NCBI RefSeq assembly: GCF_002335745.1
Contig: NZ_NIST01000001.1
Coordinates: 2,867,636-2,931,635, forward strand
Length of the DNA: 64,000 bases
Source: Evansella halocellulosilytica
GTDB lineage: Bacteria > Bacillota > Bacilli > Bacillales > Salisediminibacteriaceae
Direction of reading: 5' to 3'
The notes beneath the pieces were generated by a model. It saw nothing but the letters and a program-made list of their open reading frames with translations. It made no database searches and was not told where the DNA came from. Shown here piece after piece: positions 1 through 7,826 of this stretch (position 1 is its first letter; the number at the start of each line of letters is the position of its first letter). The position numbers and the translations under genes are program-made.

Positions 1-95
1 TTAGGGAAGCAATTCGTGAAGATCGGTTATTAGATTTTAAAGAAGAATTCTTCGAATCTTATGGATTTAATAAGCCTAATGCAAAAAACTTTTAA
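1..95 (+). CDS. tgt: Queuine tRNA-ribosyltransferase, C-terminal end (partial)
   Basis: Only the last 30 codons are in the window, in frame from base 3 to the TAA at 93-95. They end in a typical Tgt tail ([14 protein letters not shown]...AKNF). Tgt exchanges G34 for a queuine precursor in tRNAs with GUN anticodons. The next gene is yajC, as in B. subtilis, which supports the call. The catalytic residues lie outside the window. Confidence 0.85.
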   Translation, partial: REAIREDRLLDFKEEFFESYGFNKPNAKNF

Positions 96-123
96 ATATC
101 ACCTATTTTCAATACCATATGTG

Positions 124-153
124 TTGATTTTTCATCGTAATTTTGTCTACAAT
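124..153 (+). promoter_or_regulatory. Candidate sigma-A promoter for yajC
   Basis: TTGATT at 124-129 and TACAAT at 148-153 are separated by 18 bases, between the tgt stop and the yajC SD site. It would allow yajC to be transcribed apart from tgt. Called by eye from the hexamers only. Confidence 0.5.
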
Positions 154-260
154 AGTACGGTAAAGACAACTGTTTAGAGCAGGGTTAATATGATGAATGG
201 GTACTTATGTGATACGATCATTACATAAGAAGGTGTTTGTCACTGAAAGGGGTGAAAGTG

Positions 261-527
261 ATGGAAGGATTAGCTGGTGCTTTAGTACCTCTACTATTAA
301 TGTTTGCAATCTTTTATTTCCTTTTGATTCGGCCGCAACAAAAGCGTCAAAAGAAGGTTCAAGAAATGCATTCTGCCCTACAAAAAGGGGACAAGATTAT
401 TACAATTGGTGGTCTTCACGGCACGATCGATGCAATTGATGAAAATCGCGTCGTTATTGATGTTGATGGTGGTAACAAATTAACGTTTGACCGTCAAGCA
501 ATACGTGAAGTAACAAATCAAGACTAA
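261..527 (+). CDS. yajC: Sec translocon accessory protein YajC
   Basis: An 88-residue protein with one N-terminal membrane segment (about residues 5-23) ending in the family signature FYFLLIRPQQKRQKK, then a small cytoplasmic domain (GDKIITIGGLHGTI). YajC associates with SecDF-YidC at the translocon. I take ATG 261; the purine-rich stretch AAAGGGG at 246-252 is the SD site, which rules out the TTG at 237. GTG 258 is an alternative start. It lies directly after tgt as in other Bacillaceae and is followed by its own terminator. Confidence 0.92.
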   Translation: MEGLAGALVPLLLMFAIFYFLLIRPQQKRQKKVQEMHSALQKGDKIITIGGLHGTIDAIDENRVVIDVDGGNKLTFDRQAIREVTNQD

Positions 528-531
528 TAAG

Positions 532-567
532 AAAAACCGATTTCCAGTAGAAGGAAGTCGGTTTTTG
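532..567 (+). terminator. Rho-independent terminator after yajC
   Basis: A 12-bp stem (AAACCGATTTCC with GGAAGTCGGTTT, one G-U pair) is followed by a run of T, five bases after the yajC stop. Confidence 0.85.
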
Positions 568-596
568 TTTGTGGCGTTATCATGTACAGAATACTT

Positions 597-635
597 CATA
601 AAATTGTGCCGGACTTAGCCCCGCACAATTTTATG
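597..635. repeat. Perfect 13-bp inverted repeat, likely bidirectional terminator
   Basis: CATAAAATTGTGC (597-609) is perfectly complementary to GCACAATTTTATG (623-635) across a GC-rich loop. It sits between convergent yajC and the minus-strand yrzE-like gene. The core (AATTGTGC...GCACAATT, inner GGAC/GTCC type bases) recurs in the hairpin at 33476-33508, so it belongs to a small repeat family as well as acting as a possible terminator. Confidence 0.7.
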
Positions 636-684
636 AGTTGGTATGGAATCAAAAATAGTTGGTACATATAAAGGTTCATTTTCA

Positions 685-1074
685 CTATGCACTTTCGCGA
701 TAAGATTGTCCACGAATATTTACACCGAACATTCCGCCTAAGACAGCAGCAATTAAATATCCACTATGCATCATTAGTTGTTGAAGGTCAAAGCCTTGAT
801 TGTACCCAAGAAACTGTACAAGGAAAATGACGACAGTATATAATATCGCAGTGACTGCACCAGCTAACCAACCTTTTTCACCTGAGCGCCCTCCGGCGAC
901 CAAACCTCCGAAGAACATAGCTAAAAATGAAAAGCCGATTAAAATCCAACCTAAACTACCTTCTTGCAGGCTAGTAAACCGCAGTAGTAATGAAGTGATA
1001 AAGCTTACTGTAATGACAAGAACTAATATTGTCAAAATACCATATAACGAACTGCTAAATAAACGGTATTGCAT
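685..1074 (-). CDS. TIGR04086-type membrane protein (YrzE-like)
   Basis: A 129-residue protein with four predicted membrane segments (about residues 10-32, 42-63, 68-90, 101-121) separated by short loops, one of them the basic GGRSGEKGW. It matches the TIGR04086 family, called YrzE in B. subtilis, which also sits between yajC and yrbG. The function is not known. It is transcribed against its neighbours. The family call rests on topology, length and position. Confidence 0.75.
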   Translation of the reverse strand: MQYRLFSSSLYGILTILVLVITVSFITSLLLRFTSLQEGSLGWILIGFSFLAMFFGGLVAGGRSGEKGWLAGAVTAILYTVVIFLVQFLGYNQGFDLQQLMMHSGYLIAAVLGGMFGVNIRGQSYRESA

Positions 1075-1239
1075 GTAGCACCCCTCCCATTATTCATTTA
1101 TTTCATACATATGCTTGTCATACTTATTTATACGCTTCAAATTTTATGAATTGAATGTAAAGGCATCGGTCTAAATTCAATCATGTTTATGTACTTGTCC
1201 TCATACAATGTATCGAATACATAGGGAGGGGCCAGTGAC

Positions 1240-2529
1240 ATGGAATGGATCATCGCACTCATTATATTTTCAATAAGCTATCTATTTATCATTACAGAGA
1301 AGATTAACCGTGCTCTTATCGCATGCTTGGGCGGAGTGTTCATGCTCTTTGTCGGAGTGTTAGACTTAAATAACGCTTTTTTAGAACATATTGATTGGCA
1401 TACGATCGTTTTATTACTATCAATGATGATTTTAGTTTCAATAACGAGTCAAAGTGGATTCTTTGAATATATAGCTGTGTCATTAGCAAAGCTTGTTGAA
1501 GGGAAGCCAGTCCCGTTACTTATTGTCATTTCAACATTAACGGCATTTGGGTCAGCCCTTTTAAATAATGTGACGACAGTTTTACTTGTTGTGCCAATTG
1601 TAATCACGTTAACGAGGCAATTAAAAATCTCTGCGATTCCATATTTACTTTCAACGATACTGGCATCAAATATTGGAGGAACTGCGACATTAATTGGTGA
1701 CCCGCCAAACTTAATGATTGGTCAAGCTGTTGAACATTTAACGTTTAATGCTTTTTTAATTCATCTCGGTCCAATTGTGATTGTTATCTATATTGTCATT
1801 ATGATAGGTGTTTGTATGCTTTATAAAAGACAACTAATCGTTTCCACTGAAGATCGTATACGTTTGATGAATGTGAACCCTAAACAATACATTCAACACC
1901 GAACACTGCTGTTTAAATCGGTTTCTGTTCTAGTCATTACAACTGTTGGGTTTATTGCTCAGCCTTTTCTAAATGTAGAGCTGACAAGTGTTGCGATGGC
2001 AGGTGCGTTACTGCTTATGCTGTTAACACATGATGAAAAAGAAACGGAAGAAGTATTTCAAGCTGTTGAGTGGGTAACCCTTTTCTTCTTTATCGGACTA
2101 TTTATGCTTGTTGGAGGTTTAAAGGAAGTTGGAATCATTGATGAAATTGCCAAGTCGATTATTTATTATACAGAAGGTGATGTACCGAAAACGGCAATGT
2201 TGATTTTATGGTCATCTGGAATTCTTTCTGGATTTGTTGATAACATTCCATTTGTGGCAGCGATGATACCAGTCATATTGGAATTTCAGGATTATGGAAT
2301 GACAAATTTAGATCCGCTTTGGTGGGCGTTAGCTTTAGGAGCATGTTTAGGCGGGAATGGAACATTAATTGGAGCAAGCTCAAATGTGATTGTTGCGGGG
2401 TTAGCGATGAAAGCAAAACAGCCATTTACGTATATGGACTTTTTAAAAATAGGAGCCCCGACAGCAATTGTTTCTTTTGTTATATCAAGTGTATATCTAT
2501 ATTTTCGCTACCTTATTTTCTTCCCTTAA
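1240..2529 (+). CDS. ArsB/NhaD-family ion transporter
   Basis: A 429-residue integral membrane protein with 10-12 hydrophobic segments. The ion transporter superfamily signatures are visible: SALLNNVTTVLLVVPI near residue 105, NIGGTATLIGDPPNLMIG near 145, and the second half repeat NIPFVAAMIPVI near 350 with CLGGNGTLIGASSNVIVAG near 370. Relatives are Na+/H+ antiporters (NhaD) and arsenite permeases (ArsB). No ars regulator or reductase is adjacent, so Na+ or organic-anion transport is as likely as arsenite. ATG 1240 follows the SD stretch GGGAGGGG. It appears to be a single-gene unit. Confidence 0.8.
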   Translation: MEWIIALIIFSISYLFIITEKINRALIACLGGVFMLFVGVLDLNNAFLEHIDWHTIVLLLSMMILVSITSQSGFFEYIAVSLAKLVEGKPVPLLIVISTLTAFGSALLNNVTTVLLVVPIVITLTRQLKISAIPYLLSTILASNIGGTATLIGDPPNLMIGQAVEHLTFNAFLIHLGPIVIVIYIVIMIGVCMLYKRQLIVSTEDRIRLMNVNPKQYIQHRTLLFKSVSVLVITTVGFIAQPFLNVELTSVAMAGALLLMLLTHDEKETEEVFQAVEWVTLFFFIGLFMLVGGLKEVGIIDEIAKSIIYYTEGDVPKTAMLILWSSGILSGFVDNIPFVAAMIPVILEFQDYGMTNLDPLWWALALGACLGGNGTLIGASSNVIVAGLAMKAKQPFTYMDFLKIGAPTAIVSFVISSVYLYFRYLIFFP

Positions 2530-2560
2530 TCGGACATAAAAGATATCTGTAAGTGCACGT

Positions 2561-2694
2561 GTTCAAAAAGGAGGAAAAAAGAGGAAAGTAGATCAAGGCG
2601 ACGGAGTAGCGGAATGTATGGTGTTAATACGTGAGTATCAGAGAACGAGTTAACTTAGAGATACGAAAGCTATTGTTTCCCGGACTTTTTAAAC
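2561..2694. repeat. Intergenic structured element upstream of the DUF421 gene
   Basis: The 260-bp gap holds no ORF. GTTCAAAAAG (2561-2570) and CTTTTTAAAC (2685-2694) form imperfect inverted ends around about 115 bases rich in purine runs. The right end TTTCCCGGACTTTTTAAAC nearly matches TTTCCCGGACTTTTGAAC at about 13696-13712 upstream of relA. It looks like a dispersed intergenic element or leader structure; its role is unknown. Confidence 0.4.
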
Positions 2695-2789
2695 CTCTTC
2701 TATAAAGAATTTCCAATCCTTCTCTCACATGACTTTATTTTTCGGGGTGAAACTAAAACAAAGACTGTGTGGAGAAAGGACGTTCAACT

Positions 2790-3449
2790 GTGGAATTTGG
2801 AACCATCATTACTAGAACGATTGTCATCTATTTCGTCATTCTTATCGTCTTTCGTATGATGGGAAAAAGAGAAATTGGAGAGCTTTCCATTGTCGATTTC
2901 GTCATATCAATCATGATTGCAGAATTGGCCGTTATGACTATTGAAAATACGCACGTTTCAATGGGTAAACAAATTATGCCGATGCTCGTGCTTATGGTTA
3001 TTCAAATTTCATTAGCTTACATCTCCCTAAAGAGTCAAAAACTCCGTAAAATGATCGATGGAAAGCCTTCTGTTCTAATTAGTAAGGGGAAAATTGATGA
3101 AAATGAAATGAAAAAACAGCGTTATAACTTTGATGATCTCATGACTCAGCTCAGACAAAATAATGTGAAATATGTTTCAGAGGTGGAATTTGCGATATTG
3201 GAGCCTTCTGGTCAACTTTCAGTAATCAAAAAAGAAGATGAACAAGATGGGTCGAAGAGCCCTCCATTTTTACCATTGCCGTTAATATTGGATGGTGAGG
3301 TGCAAGAGGATCATTTAAGTGAGATTGGTAAAACACCACTTTGGTTAAGACAGCAACTAAGGAAGCTAGGTTATAGAGAGATTAAGAAAATTTCTTACTG
3401 TTCTTTAAATGGAGATCAACAATTTTTTATTGATCTAAAGGATGAATAA
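2790..3449 (+). CDS. DUF421 membrane protein (YrbG/YetF family)
   Basis: A 219-residue protein with three N-terminal membrane segments, including the family signature RMMGKREIGELSIVDFVISIMIAE written here as RMMGKREIGEL near residue 24. A soluble C-terminal domain follows (DGKPSVLISKGKI..., YREIKKISYCSLNGD). YetF-type proteins are spore-associated in B. subtilis; the biochemical role is uncertain. GTG 2790 is chosen because GGAGAAAGGA lies 9 bases upstream; an ATG-less extension to 2769 overlaps this SD site. It occupies the yrbG position beside spoVB. Confidence 0.8.
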   Translation: MEFGTIITRTIVIYFVILIVFRMMGKREIGELSIVDFVISIMIAELAVMTIENTHVSMGKQIMPMLVLMVIQISLAYISLKSQKLRKMIDGKPSVLISKGKIDENEMKKQRYNFDDLMTQLRQNNVKYVSEVEFAILEPSGQLSVIKKEDEQDGSKSPPFLPLPLILDGEVQEDHLSEIGKTPLWLRQQLRKLGYREIKKISYCSLNGDQQFFIDLKDE

Positions 3450-3465
3450 AATATTTTTAAGGTTT

Positions 3466-3512
3466 AAAGTGCCCGGCTCCTGGAAAATCACTCCAGGTGC
3501 CAGGCACTTTTT
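3466..3512. repeat. REP-like GTGCC...GGCAC palindrome, bidirectional terminator
   Basis: AAAGTGCC (3466-3473) pairs with GGCACTTT (3503-3510), with an inner pairing of CCTGG and CCAGG. It lies exactly between the convergent DUF421 gene and spoVB and ends in a T run, so it probably terminates both. The AGTGCC/GGCACT core recurs at 44893-44949 and 60606-60649, and in a variant at 8781-8819. Confidence 0.7.
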
Positions 3513-3529
3513 ATATTCTTATATATCTT

Positions 3530-5083
3530 TTATCGAAGTAGTTTATTCAAAATTGGAATTCGGCTTATCTCTTCTTTTTTTACTAATTTCAGTGATAGTA
3601 TTAATATCAAATAGACGATACATGCAGCTGAAATATTAATAATGGTACTCATCAACATTGGCAGATCATTAAATATGTTATTGTATGAATAAGTAGCGAA
3701 CATGCCGGTAATGACCATAGTGATGATCACTTTCACAATTTCACGAATATGAAGTGTAAAGCTAATTGTTTTCACAAGGGTAGCAAAATGCAGTAAAGTA
3801 ACGAGTAAAAATCCAATGACTACTGCTAACGCTGCTCCCATAATCCCTAACTCCGGGCGAGAGGCTAGTATGAAAATCGCAGCAATTTTTACAAAAGCAC
3901 CAATAAAACTATTGATCATCGCCGCTCTTGCTAAATTCAATGCTTGTAGTGCAGCTTGAAGTGGTCCTTGGAAATATAAAAATAAACTAAACGGTGCCAT
4001 AATTTTTAAATAGGTTGCTACAGTAGGTGCATCATAGACGAGTTCCATGATTGGCTCAGCGAATACATATAAAATGATGACAGCCCCGCCCCCTGAAACG
4101 AGTGCAAGCCGTAATGCTTGACCTAACCTGTGATGTATGAGCCCGTAATTTTTTTGGTGAGCTGCTTCACTTATAGCAGGAACAAGTGATACTGATAACG
4201 AATACGTAACGAAGGTTGGTAGCAATAACATCGGAATTACATAACCAGCTAATTCACCATATTGAGCCGTCGCTACGATCGTAGCAACGCCTGCGATAGC
4301 TAAGCTTTGGGCTACGACGATTGGTTCAAAAAAGAAAGATACAGAACCAATTAATTTACTTCCTGTAGTCGGCAGTGCAATCGCCAATAAATCATTGAAT
4401 GTCTTATTCCCTTCTTTTGCATAAGAGAAAAAGTGGCGTCGTAATTTAAACTTTTTCTTTTGTTTAAACATCGTCACCATAAAAATTAATGAGGCAAGTT
4501 CACCTAATACAACAGAAATCATCGCACCTGCAGCGGCAAATTCTATTCCGTACGGAAGAAGAGCTGTCGTAAAAGCAGCTACGAGTGTAATTCTGACCAC
4601 TTGCTCAATGACTTGGGAATAAGCAGTTGGCTTCATGTTTTGCAAGCCTTGGAAGTACCCTCTTAATACAGAGGATAACGCCACAATTGGTACAATTGGA
4701 GAGATCGCTATTAATGGATAAAATGCTCTAGAATCAGTTAAAAGTGTATTTGAGATAAGCGGAGCACCTACAATCATTACGGTTGTAAAGATGATGCTTA
4801 ATATACCGGTAACTGTTAATGATACGACGAGAATCCGTTTAATCCTTGTCCGATCTTGATCTGCATCAGCTTCAGCTACGAGCTTAGAAATCGCTACTGG
4901 TAAGCCGAGCTGAGTAAGTGTTATGATCAGAAGCAATGTAGGTACAGCCATCATATATAGTCCTACACCTTCAGCACCCATAATTCGTGCAACGACAATT
5001 TTGTTAACAAATCCTAAAACTCGGGTGATTAATCCTGCTATAATGAGGATGAAAGCTCCTTTAAGAAACGATTGCTTCGTCAT
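3530..5083 (-). CDS. spoVB: Stage V sporulation protein B (MATE/MurJ-like flippase)
   Basis: A 517-residue polytopic protein with about 14 membrane segments. It begins SFLKGAFILIIAGLITRVLGF and continues with NKIVVARIMGAEGVGLYMMA and VLRGYFQGLQNMKPTA, typical of the SpoVB branch of the MOP (MurJ-like) superfamily. SpoVB acts in spore cortex synthesis, presumably moving lipid-linked precursors across the forespore outer membrane. ATG at 5083 follows GTAGGGGC. It stands between yrbG and comN-secDF as in B. subtilis, on the opposite strand. A sigma-E-like promoter can be drawn upstream. Confidence 0.93.
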   Translation of the reverse strand: MTKQSFLKGAFILIIAGLITRVLGFVNKIVVARIMGAEGVGLYMMAVPTLLLIITLTQLGLPVAISKLVAEADADQDRTRIKRILVVSLTVTGILSIIFTTVMIVGAPLISNTLLTDSRAFYPLIAISPIVPIVALSSVLRGYFQGLQNMKPTAYSQVIEQVVRITLVAAFTTALLPYGIEFAAAGAMISVVLGELASLIFMVTMFKQKKKFKLRRHFFSYAKEGNKTFNDLLAIALPTTGSKLIGSVSFFFEPIVVAQSLAIAGVATIVATAQYGELAGYVIPMLLLPTFVTYSLSVSLVPAISEAAHQKNYGLIHHRLGQALRLALVSGGGAVIILYVFAEPIMELVYDAPTVATYLKIMAPFSLFLYFQGPLQAALQALNLARAAMINSFIGAFVKIAAIFILASRPELGIMGAALAVVIGFLLVTLLHFATLVKTISFTLHIREIVKVIITMVITGMFATYSYNNIFNDLPMLMSTIINISAACIVYLILILSLKLVKKEEISRIPILNKLLR

Positions 5084-5130
5084 GAATGCCCCTACTTTCT
5101 TTCAAAAAATCATAGATTTTTTTCTTAAAC

Positions 5131-5162
5131 ATGTATATGCTGAATGGGTGGGCAAGCATGAC
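5131..5162 (-). promoter_or_regulatory. Possible sigma-E promoter for spoVB
   Basis: Read on the minus strand, GTCATGCT (from 5162) and CATATACAT (5139 to 5131) resemble the sigma-E -35 and -10 consensus with about 15 bases between them. spoVB is sigma-E dependent in B. subtilis. This is a visual match only. Confidence 0.35.
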
Positions 5163-5225
5163 AAGTTTTAAAAGACAAGCTTATTTAATGTTACGAGTAC
5201 ATAGAAGCTAAAGGAGAATGATTCA

Positions 5226-6032
5226 GTGGAGTGGAGAAACATTTATCGCGGAGCAATGATGGGGATAAGTGAACTCATCCCAGGAGTGAGTAGCGGTACG
5301 ATTGCAGTCATGTTAGGAATTTATGATCAATTAATTCGGTCAATTAACGGTTTTTTCAGTAAAGATTGGAAACAGCATTTACGGTTTTTAGTTCCTTTAG
5401 GGATCGGAATCGTCATTGCGTTTGTATCATTTTTGAAATTAATCAATTGGTTGTTGACTTACCATACTGAACCGACACATTTTTTCTTTATGGGGTTAAT
5501 CGTAGGGATCTTACCTTTACTTTTCAAGAAGGCGAAAGTTAGACAAACGTTTAAAGCAGGTCATTTTGCAGCGCTCATCGTCGCTCTTCTATTTGTAGCA
5601 GGCATGGAGCTGTTCAGGACAGAAGGTACAGCTGACCCGATTACTCAGTTGACACTTTTGTCAGGAGCAGGGTTGTTTTTTTCTGGTTGGTTGGCGAGTA
5701 TGTCGATGTTGATGCCAGGGATTAGCGGTTCTTTAGTATTATTAATTCTCGGTGTTTATCACACTGCAACCTTTGCTTTAGAATCATTTAATATACCGAT
5801 TATTATGGCGATTGGATCCGGTGTCATTGTCGGAATTATCGTAAGCAGTAAAGCGATCAAATATATTTTAAGTCGTTTTCCGTATGGGTCTTACGCTGTC
5901 ATTATCGGATTAGTGATTGGCTCATTAGTACCTGTTTATCCGGGGATAGAATCAATATTTCAGTTAATACCTAGCATTATTACGTTTATCGCAGGGCTAT
6001 TAACGGCAATCCTGTTAGGAGCAAGAGGTTAA
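5226..6032 (+). CDS. popT: DUF368 protein, undecaprenyl-phosphate translocase (PopT type)
   Basis: A 268-residue integral membrane protein with 8-9 hydrophobic segments. Duplicated half-site signatures are visible: GISELIPGVSSGTIAVMLGIYD (here near residues 13-34) and SMLMPGISGSLVLLILGVYH near 160, which define DUF368. Family members were shown to recycle undecaprenyl phosphate across the membrane and to matter most under alkaline conditions. Applying that role here is by family. GTG 5226 follows AAAGGAGAATG. It is followed after 14 bases by comN and is probably co-transcribed with it. Confidence 0.8.
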   Translation: MEWRNIYRGAMMGISELIPGVSSGTIAVMLGIYDQLIRSINGFFSKDWKQHLRFLVPLGIGIVIAFVSFLKLINWLLTYHTEPTHFFFMGLIVGILPLLFKKAKVRQTFKAGHFAALIVALLFVAGMELFRTEGTADPITQLTLLSGAGLFFSGWLASMSMLMPGISGSLVLLILGVYHTATFALESFNIPIIMAIGSGVIVGIIVSSKAIKYILSRFPYGSYAVIIGLVIGSLVPVYPGIESIFQLIPSIITFIAGLLTAILLGARG

Positions 6033-6046
6033 AGGAGGAATTTTTT

Positions 6047-6367
6047 ATGACACATGATTTTTCATCTTGGAAAACAGAATTGGAACCAGTGATAAGAAGT
6101 AAAGCAGAGGAATGGCGGTTGTTAGGTTATGAGACGGTTTCGAAAGAAGATGTATGGAAATGTTTTTTAGAGAAGATGAAAAAGAAAGATGTTCCTGGAA
6201 CAATTCGTCTTTATTGGATTACCGCTGAACTATTTAATTTAAAAGTAAACGATTATATGAATGCTCTAACCGTACAAGCATACAAGGGACCGAATTGGTT
6301 TCACGATGAAGAGCCAATTGATTTTAATTTTAAAATCAATGTTGGTGAAGATCGCCAATCTACATAG
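6047..6367 (+). CDS. comN: Post-transcriptional regulator ComN
   Basis: A 106-residue soluble protein that opens with HDFSSWKTELEPVIRSKAEEW and carries GYETVSKEDVWKCFLEKMKK. This matches the ComN (formerly YrzD) family, which in B. subtilis controls comE mRNA localisation or stability. An AAAGGAGGA SD site precedes ATG 6047. It sits upstream of secD as in B. subtilis, separated by a strong promoter. Confidence 0.8.
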   Translation: MTHDFSSWKTELEPVIRSKAEEWRLLGYETVSKEDVWKCFLEKMKKKDVPGTIRLYWITAELFNLKVNDYMNALTVQAYKGPNWFHDEEPIDFNFKINVGEDRQST

Positions 6368-6369
6368 CG

Positions 6370-6399
6370 TTGACAGCGTTTTTTTATCGTCGATATAAT
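6370..6399 (+). promoter_or_regulatory. Sigma-A promoter of secD-secF
   Basis: TTGACA at 6370-6375 and TATAAT at 6394-6399 with an 18-base spacer, just after the comN stop and about 105 bases upstream of secD. Both hexamers are perfect. Confidence 0.75.
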
Positions 6400-6506
6400 A
6401 AGTGTTATTGTGTATATATAGATATTTTACATAAATGTTGGCAGGTACATTTTTAGGGGACAAATCAGTGTACCGGTAAGGTTCGTTGAAGGAGGATCTA
6501 TAGATC

Positions 6507-7826
6507 ATGGCAAAGAAAAAAAGAGGGGTCAGAAAAGGGTTAATTGCTACATTTTTTATCATTGTGGCAGCATTAGCCGTACTTATCGCATCGAATGTTA
6601 TGGATCATGCTGATGAGATTAGTCTAGGGTTAGATTTGCAAGGTGGATTTGAAGTCTTGTATGAAGTTTACCCTGTAGATGAAGGACAAGAAGTGGATCG
6701 TGAACTACTTACAGATACGGTATCAGCGTTAAATGCAAGAATAGACGTTCTAGGGGTTTCTGAACCGAATGTGACGATTGAAGGTGACAATCGAATTCGT
6801 GTCCAGCTTGCTGGTGTATCTGACCAGCAAACGGCTCGGGAGCTTCTCTCAACAGAAGCTAGACTATCGTTTCGTGATGTTGATGACAAAGAAATGATGG
6901 ATGGCTCAGACCTTGTTGAAGGTGGGGCTCGTCAGAGTTTTGATCCTGATACAAACCAGCCGATTGTAACGGTTACGGTGAGGGATGCAAACTTATTTGG
7001 CGATGTCACCGAAGAGATCCGTGACAGGGGAGTTCCTAATAACTTATTAGCGATCTGGCTGGATTATGAAGAAGGTGACAGCTTTAAAGAAGAAATGGAA
7101 AAGGAAGATTCTAAAATCATTTCTGCTCCACAAGTGTCGAGAATATTAAGAACGACAGATATTATGATAGAAGGAAACTTTACGATCGAAGAAGCACAGC
7201 ATTTAGCTGGAATATTGAATGCAGGTGCACTTCCTGTAGAACTGGAAGAAGTATATTCTGAATCAGTTGGAGCCTCTTTAGGTGAGCGTGCGATGGATCA
7301 GGCAATTTTTGCTGGGGGAATTGGAATATTCCTTATTTTTGCCTATATGATCGGTTACTACCGGTTCATGGGACTGATCGCAACCATTACATTAAGTGCC
7401 TACATATATATTGTATTAGTTATTTTTAATTGGATGAATGCCGTTTTAACATTACCTGGTATTGCTGCACTCATTCTCGGGGTTGGTATGGCTGTCGATG
7501 CGAACATCATTACTTATGAGCGAATTAAAGACGAGCTTCGATCTGGGAAGTCGACAATGAGTGCCTTTAGGGCAGGAGGACGCCGCTCTTTATCAACGAT
7601 CCTCGATGCAAATATTACGACAATTTTAGCAGCAGCTGTGTTATTCTATTTTGGGACAAGTGCAGTTCAAGGTTTTGCCGTTATGTTAATTGTTAGCATA
7701 TTGACTAGCTTCCTGACTGCAGTATTTGGTACACGTCTCCTGTTAGGGCTTTGGGTAAACAGCCGAATATTGAACCAAAAGCCTCGCATGTTTGGCGTGA
7801 AGGAGAGTGAAATCAGTGAACTTTGA
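6507..7826 (+). CDS. secD: Protein translocase subunit SecD
   Basis: A 439-residue protein with TM1 at about residues 12-29, then GLDLQGG (41-47), a large extracellular P1 domain, and five C-terminal membrane segments holding GVGMAVDANIITYERIKDE with the proton-path Asp. SecD with SecF pulls preproteins out of the Sec channel using the proton motive force. ATG 6507 has a GAAGGAGG SD site. B. subtilis has one fused SecDF chain; here SecD stops 11 bases inside the secF reading frame. Both halves carry their full motifs, so this is a genuine split, not a decayed gene. Confidence 0.95.
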   Translation: MAKKKRGVRKGLIATFFIIVAALAVLIASNVMDHADEISLGLDLQGGFEVLYEVYPVDEGQEVDRELLTDTVSALNARIDVLGVSEPNVTIEGDNRIRVQLAGVSDQQTARELLSTEARLSFRDVDDKEMMDGSDLVEGGARQSFDPDTNQPIVTVTVRDANLFGDVTEEIRDRGVPNNLLAIWLDYEEGDSFKEEMEKEDSKIISAPQVSRILRTTDIMIEGNFTIEEAQHLAGILNAGALPVELEEVYSESVGASLGERAMDQAIFAGGIGIFLIFAYMIGYYRFMGLIATITLSAYIYIVLVIFNWMNAVLTLPGIAALILGVGMAVDANIITYERIKDELRSGKSTMSAFRAGGRRSLSTILDANITTILAAAVLFYFGTSAVQGFAVMLIVSILTSFLTAVFGTRLLLGLWVNSRILNQKPRMFGVKESEISEL

